IMG/VR virus record: IMGVR_UViG_3300046009_003930
Coordinates: 1 to 20,602 of that record
Strand: one strand, 5' to 3'
DNA from: a virus
DNA: 20,602 nucleotides
In this document: piece by piece, positions 14,789 through 20,602 of the stretch
How the letters are laid out: each line of letters begins with the position of its first letter
Position numbering within the stretch: the stretch's first letter is position 1
Translations under genes and position numbers: made by a program
The notes under the pieces: model-generated
Database searches by the model: none
Told to the model about the DNA's origin: nothing
The model's input: only the letters and a program-made list of their open reading frames with translations

Positions 14789-16090
14789 TTAATAATCTAA
14801 CTTAACACGAATCAATGCCTCGCGTTGAAAAGATTTTAATAATGGTTTTGATAGTTTAGCAACTGCTAATAATTCTTGCGAATCATTATACAATCCAACC
14901 GTGGTAATATATGTTTTAGGGTCACCTACAAATGTTGTTTGTGAAATTTGTCCGACACTACCTGTTACATATGATGGATTATTTGAAAAATTATATTCTG
15001 CATTTTTAACACGAACAAAATAATGTGTACTAGTAATTTTTTCTGAATTACGTGCTAGGAAACCATATGTATCGCCTGATGCTGAATTTATAAATAAAGC
15101 TGATCCAGAGATCGAATGGAACAATGCAAAATGGTTATTACCTTCTGAACTAGAACCGGTATTAGTTTGGAAATTTAATTGTTGATCTAACATTTTTCCA
15201 TCTAATATCAATGTACCATAATCTGGATATGCTAACCCGTAATAAATTGGCGCAGTTGGATTATGCACACCGCCATTAATCGAACCTGATACGATATTAT
15301 ATATTTTTCCAGAATCTCCAATTGTTGCAGAACTTAATGATGAATCATCAATCAATGTAATAACATGCGACCCCGATACATTTACACTTCCTGTTGCATT
15401 AGTAGGACGAGAACCAGAAATTGTACGTAATGGCAATTCCCAATTTCCTGCATCTAAACGTTCTTTTAAACGATTACGTTTGAAATTAACTGCATATATG
15501 TAATCGGTGCTACCAGATCCTGCAGTTGTAAAACGACTATCGTTTGGATTTAATAAAAGTTGACGGTATTGTGAATAAATTGCTTTGCTAGGAGAATCAT
15601 TAAGTTGTCCTTGCGAATCAGATCCACTACCTAATGCATGTCCAAATGCTAATGAATATTGTACTGCTGAACCTGTTGCTGCTGGCGTTTTATGATATAC
15701 ATCGACATAATAACGACGTTGCGATGTTGTTTGAACTGATGATGTAAAAAATGTAGTTAAACTTGCTACATTATCAGACCACAACCCAGCAGTTACCGTT
15801 TCGGTTTGATTTGATACTACATCATTGACTACATCAAACTTAGTAAATGTTCTTCCGTTTCTGGAAATAATTTGACTTTGTTGTTGTTCAGCTATCATTT
15901 GATTAGCCAATTGTTGAGCTAATTGTTGTACTTGTTCACTGATAACAGCTGTTGTAGTAGACACAGTTGAAGTAGCATTAACATTAAGATTATTTAAAGC
16001 TTCTATGTTATCTATAATAGGCGTTCCTAGACGTATTGGAGTTCCGCCTTGTCTCGGTTGTTGTTTTAATGTTTTACTTAAGTTAGTCAT
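14789..16090 (-). CDS. Tail/baseplate structural protein, 433 aa
   Basis: The N-terminus is polar, followed by a Gln-rich helical stretch (about 45-75, SEQVQQLAQQLANQM), possibly a short coiled coil for oligomerisation. The middle contains RRYYVDVYHKTPA and YIYAVNFKRNRLKERLDAG followed by NWELPL, then beta-rich repeats with SGS turns. The C-terminus (YNFSNNPSY to YITTVGLYNDSQELLAVAKL, ending RVKLDY) is clearly related to that of the 542-aa protein, so the two probably share a docking module or arose by duplication. It is the first gene after the 218-aa protein (16-nt gap), in the tail cluster. I read it as a baseplate or short-fibre component by context and composition; from memory, similar segments occur in structural proteins of marine T4-like phages. 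No catalytic motif seen. No Shine-Dalgarno precedes the ATG. Confidence 0.7.
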   Translation of the reverse strand: MTNLSKTLKQQPRQGGTPIRLGTPIIDNIEALNNLNVNATSTVSTTTAVISEQVQQLAQQLANQMIAEQQQSQIISRNGRTFTKFDVVNDVVSNQTETVTAGLWSDNVASLTTFFTSSVQTTSQRRYYVDVYHKTPAATGSAVQYSLAFGHALGSGSDSQGQLNDSPSKAIYSQYRQLLLNPNDSRFTTAGSGSTDYIYAVNFKRNRLKERLDAGNWELPLRTISGSRPTNATGSVNVSGSHVITLIDDSSLSSATIGDSGKIYNIVSGSINGGVHNPTAPIYYGLAYPDYGTLILDGKMLDQQLNFQTNTGSSSEGNNHFALFHSISGSALFINSASGDTYGFLARNSEKITSTHYFVRVKNAEYNFSNNPSYVTGSVGQISQTTFVGDPKTYITTVGLYNDSQELLAVAKLSKPLLKSFQREALIRVKLDY

Positions 16091-16106
16091 AGTTGTATTA
16101 TCTATA

Positions 16107-16763
16107 TTATCTTGATGCTGTTGCTGTTGTTATTTGTTTAACTGTTAATGTAATAGTAACACTACCACCAGTTTCATTTCCAATAATAGTAACTGTTGCT
16201 GTTTTATCTGACAACATTTGTGTTTTAGCAACTACACGGAATTCAAATCCTGCTACTGCTACACTTTGTGCATCTTCATTATCTCCAATAAAACGAGGTG
16301 TTGTTGGTAATACTGTATTTTGTAAAGCACGTGTAACTTGTATATCTGCAACGGTAGAATCTGATAAAATTGCAGTGTATCCTAAATTTGAATTACCTGA
16401 TTGGAAATTGCTTGTATTAGGTGCAATAATTGCACTATTGCCTGGTGCTGCTAACGTAATTAGCGTGTTACCAACGTTGATTACTGGTATATTAGTTGTT
16501 TGTTTTGGCAATGTAATTAATTTGTATTTCAATGCCTGAGTTTCATCTGGAATTGCTTCCGTGATTGGCATATTTTCTATGATAGTACCATAATAATCAG
16601 TTCCAAGTGGGTGATCTGGATTCCATAATGAATAATCAATTTCATCATCTCCTAACGCAAATTGCGAAATTTTAAACGCGTTACCACCTTTTGCTAGCAA
16701 CTCACGTCCTTTTAATGTTAATATTGCGTCAATTGTAACGCTAGAATTATCTAAGTATCCCAT
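16107..16763 (-). CDS. Baseplate/tail protein with collar-fibre-like N-terminus, 218 aa
   Basis: The N-terminus (TIDAILTLKGRELLAKGG, then AFKISQFALGDDEIDYSLW) follows the pattern of phage tail-collar/fibre attachment domains, in which LTxxGRxxLA is followed by a FxxGDDExDY turn. After that come ITEAIPDETQALKYKLITL and a C-terminal beta-sandwich-like region (about 110-218; AVAGFEFRVVAKTQML, TVTIIGNETGGSVTITLTV) that looks Ig-like. It sits between the 1167-aa baseplate-like gene (43-nt gap with a promoter-like motif) and the 433-aa gene (16-nt gap). A likely role is a small fibre or adaptor joining fibres to the baseplate. AAGG lies about 13 nt before the ATG, a distant possible ribosome site. 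Exact family unknown. Confidence 0.65.
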   Translation of the reverse strand: MGYLDNSSVTIDAILTLKGRELLAKGGNAFKISQFALGDDEIDYSLWNPDHPLGTDYYGTIIENMPITEAIPDETQALKYKLITLPKQTTNIPVINVGNTLITLAAPGNSAIIAPNTSNFQSGNSNLGYTAILSDSTVADIQVTRALQNTVLPTTPRFIGDNEDAQSVAVAGFEFRVVAKTQMLSDKTATVTIIGNETGGSVTITLTVKQITTATASR

Positions 16764-16782
16764 ATTGTTTAAACCTTATTTC

Positions 16783-16792
16783 ATATAAATAT
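16783..16792 (-). promoter_or_regulatory. Promoter-like ATATTTATAT motif upstream of the 218-aa gene
   Basis: Identical 10-bp core, ending 19 nt before the ATG at 16763 in the 43-nt gap after the 1167-aa gene. The coding strand continues GAAATAAGG. Promoter role inferred. Confidence 0.55.
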
Positions 16793-16806
16793 ACACGATG
16801 TTATTT

Positions 16807-19800
16807 TTATACCAAAACAAAACTTCCTTGTTCTCCGTTGTTTTGATATATTAATTGATTTGGATTTGCAGTTCTCCATTCTACTACTGCACCGCCATCG
16901 ACTGTTTGAGTTGATACGATATTGAATCCTGGTGATGTCATTTTAGTACCAGCATAACGTTGATTGTCGATACCTGTTGGTACATAATCGCTTGTTTCAC
17001 TTGCTTGATAACTTGCCGTAGAATTTATTATAATTTTATATTGTGCAAACTCTGAAACTACTGATGAAGTAATTGCTGGACAAAAAGCTTCACTACGCCA
17101 ATATGGAGTTGACGCAGTTATATACGAACTTCCGGACCAAATTAAATAATCATACGAATACGTTGTTCCGTCATATTTTTTAGCTTGAGATGATGTTAAA
17201 TACATTTGCCATTGGTCGTCATCTATACCTGATATTGATAAAATATTTCCATCGATACCACCTAGATATTGCAAATAGTCACCTGATGCTGTTGGTTGTG
17301 TTTCTGTAATAGTTACTGAATAACTAGAATCAAATCGTTTAACTGTTGGTAATATTTTAGCTTTGCTTCGTTCTAACAAATTTGGTTGAATCAATATACC
17401 TGTTAATTTATCAGCACGTGCTGGCAATATTTGTTCTAATTGTTTGAAAAATGATAAATCAAACAATGTAAACATGTTGATATACGCATTAAAATTATTG
17501 CTCGTTTCGTATTTTTTCCAATATGATTGTGCCATTTGAATTAATCTCGGATACGAATTCGAATCTGTTTCACCCGGATCGCCAATATATTGATCTAAAT
17601 CAGCGAATCCTAATTGTGCAATAATATCTTCATCAATCATTGTTTGCGGAGAAAAATATACACCTAATTTTTTACTGTCTAACGGAGCAGTATCAAATTG
17701 ACTACGTTCAGCACGAGTTTTAACATCCAATGTTCCAATTAAATTGTTAGATTCGATACGTACTTTGTTGTCATCATATGTACCCGCACCTATAGACGGT
17801 GCATCATAATAATATGTTTCTTCAATTGAATCATATGGCGTTGCCAAAGTCCAACTCGTAAATGATGCAGATATGCTAGATGATATGGGTTGTACACCAT
17901 ACATACTGCCAGTAACACTATGATTTATTTTTTGAGTTAATGGTAATCTAAATAATAATTCAGAGTACGCATCAACATTACCGTTATACGCAGCAGGTGC
18001 TTTAACGTGATTGTTAAATGCGGCATCTTGTAAACTAGAAGACCATAAACGAAGTTCTTGCAGTTGTCCTACAAATCTACTACCGCCAAAAGACCCGCCA
18101 ATTAATACATTGCCACTACCTGTAGAAAAAGAACTTATGTCAGATGCTGATACTGCTGCAATAATTTTACCATATTTTGACCGCTTAACTATTAAATCAC
18201 AGTTTAAGCCGTTATTACGTAACAACATTGACGACCATTCACCATCAAATATTTCAATCGGTTGTGTTGGGTTTCCATTAATTGTTAATACACCTTTATT
18301 ACCACTAACGAAATTAATTGTTACTGTATTACCTCCAACTGTAACAAGATTCATGGTAGTTGGAATTAGTGGATTGGTTACCACGTTATCTAGTCGGAAA
18401 CGTAGCTCAAATGCGTTAATCGGGGTAGTATAGTCAATTGATACCGAACCAGAAGTACTAGTTATTAAATCAAGTGCATAATCGAAATTCAATTTTTCGT
18501 ATATAGGAGCTCTATCTATTCGAGGTCCACCATATTCATTAATTGAAATTATTGATTGTGGAATACCATAACAAGATAACAAGGCTTGTACACTTCGTTT
18601 CGTACCTTTACTTTTTAATAATAACGGTAAGTTATTAACAATACGTCTCCACACGGTATATGTCATCTCTCGTCCGGGCATCGATGTGTTAGAAACGTAA
18701 TTTGACCCTGTAAGCGGACTACCCGTTTCCCCGGTACCTAATACGTATTTCCATAAATCTTGATATTGATTTCCATCCGATAAATTCCATCCAAACTGTT
18801 TAGCCACTGAATACAATAATTCATTTGGCATTCCTAATTTAGGATTTTCTTCGCGTTTATTAATTTGGGACATATGATTAATATACGTATAAAGTATGTC
18901 GTAATGATGTCCTAACATGTTAACAAAAGATAACATACCTTCATTTGATGCATCAAAACGAATATATTCCGGAATTGCATACACTAATGCATTGTAATTT
19001 AATGTATCATACAACGATGCTGATGCGTATACATTATTATACCAAGTTGTAAATATAGAACTAGTTGTGCTAGCTAACGTATATGGTATCGTAGTGTTTA
19101 CTTTAGGAGTTGGCGAAATATAACTGCCGGTAACCGCAGCTACAATTGCATATTCATTTGGAATTGGATTCGATGTTAACTTCGAAGATGACTCGTAATA
19201 TAAATATTTCTCAAATGCATCAAAGCCACTAATTAAATTGGTTTTGTTTGATTCATAATCCGTAGCATTTGTTGTAGCAACACTACCAGATATTTGTGAA
19301 ACTATTATACTTTGTGATGTATAATATTCTAATAATTCTAATTTATATTTGAAATTTTCTAAACGTTCTGTTGCTGAACTATAAAATACAAAGTTATTGA
19401 AATCAGAATAATCAATATTCAATTTTATACCAGATAAACTGCCAGAAAAATACGTATCAACAATTTGTTGTGATGTTTGTACTGATGAACCTAATAAATC
19501 ATTCCAAGTTTGTAATCCAGTTTCTGCAGATACATTGTAAATTGAATTTGCAGACCAATTTGGATTAGCTAAATTTTTAGTTTTCGATGTAATAGTTATA
19601 GGAGCTATCGAAACATTGTCAATGTATGCCGATTTTAATTCTTCAACAATCCAACACTTAAAGTTAACATCAAATGTATCTAATAATGGCTCATATAATT
19701 TAACATATACGTAATCTCCGATTACAACCGTATTAACAACTACTGCATTTTGATTTCTGCTAAAATTTAATAAATAAGTTTTATGAAATCTACTTGAAGT

Positions 19801-20310
19801 AGGTCGCACGGTTTGAATATATTTTGTAATCTGAGTTAAAAACTCTGGATTTGTATCGTCGATTGCACGTAAACGTATTTCAGTTCTGTCTGGAGATATT
19901 TCATCGATACGTAAATGTTGTTGTTCATAACTACCAATTAAATTCTTAAAGAAGTTAACTACAATTTTAAAATTTCCAGCAGTAAGTTTTAATTTATTAA
20001 ATTCATCATAAAGATCAATTGCAACTGGTTTCCATGGAAATGTAATTAATTGGTTTGTTTGTTTATCGCGATATTCTGGTATTTTTGTTTGTTGTGTAAC
20101 ACTATGATTACCAGTTAACCAAGCGTCACCTGAATATACATGAAGCTCAATTTTATTATCAACCAATTGGTTTACAATTTCTGGTACCGGAAAAATTCGT
20201 TTTTCTGCATCATAACTAAAAAATTCAGTACGTGATTTAGATATACGAGATGCAGCAACTGATTTAGTTGAATTTTTGATTTGGTCGATATTTTTATATT
20301 GTGTTATCAT
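16807..20310 (-). CDS. Large baseplate-like protein (P2 gpI/T4 gp7-type segment plus LamG-like domain), 1167 aa
   Basis: Residues about 460-600 carry a helical segment typical of tail protein I: HYDILYTYINHM, PNELLYSVAKQFGW, TVWRRIVNNLPLLLKSKGT and RSVQALLSCYGIPQ, the LLxxKGTxxxxxxLLxxYGxP pattern (K568, G569, T570). P2/Mu gpI-type proteins are regarded as equivalents of T4 gp7, a baseplate wedge component, and the length is close to T4 gp7 (about 1030 aa). Directly after it, about 630-790 is a LamG-like domain (FELRFRLDNV, NKGVLTINGNP, GNVLIGGSFGG, VGQLQELRLWSSSL). The N-terminal 300 residues contain beta-sandwich-like repeats, and the C-terminus is mixed. Its start overlaps the upstream 100-aa gene by 17 nt and has the best ribosome site in the window, AGGA about 9 nt before ATG. 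Likely a wedge protein carrying sugar-binding decoration. Confidence is higher for baseplate location than for gp7 identity. Confidence 0.75.
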   Translation of the reverse strand: MITQYKNIDQIKNSTKSVAASRISKSRTEFFSYDAEKRIFPVPEIVNQLVDNKIELHVYSGDAWLTGNHSVTQQTKIPEYRDKQTNQLITFPWKPVAIDLYDEFNKLKLTAGNFKIVVNFFKNLIGSYEQQHLRIDEISPDRTEIRLRAIDDTNPEFLTQITKYIQTVRPTSSRFHKTYLLNFSRNQNAVVVNTVVIGDYVYVKLYEPLLDTFDVNFKCWIVEELKSAYIDNVSIAPITITSKTKNLANPNWSANSIYNVSAETGLQTWNDLLGSSVQTSQQIVDTYFSGSLSGIKLNIDYSDFNNFVFYSSATERLENFKYKLELLEYYTSQSIIVSQISGSVATTNATDYESNKTNLISGFDAFEKYLYYESSSKLTSNPIPNEYAIVAAVTGSYISPTPKVNTTIPYTLASTTSSIFTTWYNNVYASASLYDTLNYNALVYAIPEYIRFDASNEGMLSFVNMLGHHYDILYTYINHMSQINKREENPKLGMPNELLYSVAKQFGWNLSDGNQYQDLWKYVLGTGETGSPLTGSNYVSNTSMPGREMTYTVWRRIVNNLPLLLKSKGTKRSVQALLSCYGIPQSIISINEYGGPRIDRAPIYEKLNFDYALDLITSTSGSVSIDYTTPINAFELRFRLDNVVTNPLIPTTMNLVTVGGNTVTINFVSGNKGVLTINGNPTQPIEIFDGEWSSMLLRNNGLNCDLIVKRSKYGKIIAAVSASDISSFSTGSGNVLIGGSFGGSRFVGQLQELRLWSSSLQDAAFNNHVKAPAAYNGNVDAYSELLFRLPLTQKINHSVTGSMYGVQPISSSISASFTSWTLATPYDSIEETYYYDAPSIGAGTYDDNKVRIESNNLIGTLDVKTRAERSQFDTAPLDSKKLGVYFSPQTMIDEDIIAQLGFADLDQYIGDPGETDSNSYPRLIQMAQSYWKKYETSNNFNAYINMFTLFDLSFFKQLEQILPARADKLTGILIQPNLLERSKAKILPTVKRFDSSYSVTITETQPTASGDYLQYLGGIDGNILSISGIDDDQWQMYLTSSQAKKYDGTTYSYDYLIWSGSSYITASTPYWRSEAFCPAITSSVVSEFAQYKIIINSTASYQASETSDYVPTGIDNQRYAGTKMTSPGFNIVSTQTVDGGAVVEWRTANPNQLIYQNNGEQGSFVLV
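19198..19207 (-). other. Intragenic copy of ATATTTATAT
   Basis: The only copy of the 10-bp core that I found inside a gene (the 1167-aa baseplate-like gene). It is followed by TACGAG rather than an A-rich run and has no nearby start codon serving a recognised gene. Probably chance, listed so that the motif count is honest. Confidence 0.4.
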
Positions 20311-20596
20311 TAGTTATTTCCTGATTCCACAAATTTACATTTTTGGATGCATCTGTTATTACCCAATATGTTTGTTCTGCGTTAATTGTATGATATATAA
20401 ATTCACTATTCTGATCTGCGTTTGCTCCGATGTTAAAAATGTCACCTATATTAAATTCATTATTAGAAATAATAACGTCAATTACCGTACTTAGTACTTC
20501 GTATGGTTCTACAATACCACCAGTTCCGCGATTGCCTACCGGTAAAAATGGACCTTTAAATTGTCGATTTAATTCAGTATCAGGTCCTTGTTTCAT
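20294..20596 (-). CDS. Protein of unknown function in the baseplate cluster, 100 aa (start near window edge)
   Basis: I do not recognise this family. The 100-residue frame begins at ATG 20594-20596, six bases from the window end. Only GGAATT is visible before it, so a further upstream start cannot be excluded. The sequence is polar, with GPFLPVGNRGTGGIVEPYE near the N-terminus, then VIDVIISNNEF and FIYHTINAEQTYWVI. No signal peptide, membrane segment or catalytic motif is seen. Its 3' end overlaps the 1167-aa baseplate-like gene by 17 nt, so the two are probably cotranscribed and coupled. Context suggests a small baseplate or tail assembly component, which is inference. Confidence 0.6.
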   Translation of the reverse strand: MKQGPDTELNRQFKGPFLPVGNRGTGGIVEPYEVLSTVIDVIISNNEFNIGDIFNIGANADQNSEFIYHTINAEQTYWVITDASKNVNLWNQEITNDNTI

Positions 20597-20602
20597 AATT
20601 CC

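Noticed and set aside
16093-16539. 148-codon open frame on the plus strand
   Set aside because: It lies entirely antisense to the 218-aa tail gene, has no ribosome site or promoter, and reads as low-information hydrophobic sequence.
18011-18433. 140-codon open frame on the plus strand
   Set aside because: Antisense to the LamG-like region of the 1167-aa protein; no recognisable motif and no supporting plus-strand neighbours.
2353-20596. Stop-codon recoding (TAG reassigned), since no gene here ends in TAG
   Set aside because: All complete genes end in TAA or TGA and none contains in-frame TAG, so standard code fits; twelve genes are too few to argue avoidance.

Overview
The window looks like part of a large tailed bacteriophage (a T4-like, contractile-tailed myovirus) genome. 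It is AT-rich, about 97% coding, and every supported gene lies on the minus strand, so transcription runs from right to left. Recognisable phage genes are a T7-type endonuclease I, an Mre11/SbcD plus Rad50/SbcC recombination protein (T4 gp47/gp46 equivalents fused into one chain), a gp61/DnaG-type primase, a free-standing HNH homing endonuclease and a run of long beta-rich, Gly/Ser/Thr-rich tail and baseplate proteins. Most start codons lack a convincing Shine-Dalgarno sequence. That would suit a Bacteroidota-like host, but the host is an inference and is not shown by the sequence.

Layout in the direction of transcription. (1) 20596-13102, tail and baseplate block: a 100-aa protein of unknown role at the window edge, an 1167-aa baseplate-like protein with a P2 gpI/T4 gp7-like segment and a LamG-like domain, a 218-aa protein with a collar-fibre-like N-terminus, and two proteins (433 and 542 aa) that share a C-terminal module; the 542-aa one also carries a LamG-like domain. 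(2) 13105-10548: a 181-aa mini-kinase-like protein that stops at its DFG-equivalent Asp, then a 661-aa protein with a peptidoglycan-binding-like fold. Both begin with short leaders resembling T4 capsid-targeting sequences. (3) 10551-5787, DNA processing block: endonuclease I, a 203-nt noncoding region of about 86% A+T, primase, and the fused SbcD-SbcC protein. (4) 5681-5079: HNH homing endonuclease with a structured leader. (5) 5052-2353: an 899-aa tail-fibre-like protein. (6) 2327-1, running off the left edge: at least 775 aa combining an NMN-adenylyltransferase-like domain with a KxDG ligase-like (RNA/DNA ligase superfamily) domain.

A 10-bp motif, ATATTTATAT on the coding strand, occurs once in six of the eight complete intergenic gaps, usually 14-23 nt before a start codon. 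It is the best candidate for the phage's late promoter. At 14743-14770 it forms the core of a 10-bp GC-topped hairpin. Most other genes are coupled by overlaps of 4 to 17 nt.

The most interesting items are the NMNAT-ligase fusion, the promoter-like motif and its hairpin version, the truncated kinase-like protein with a capsid-targeting-like leader, and the fused Mre11-Rad50 protein.
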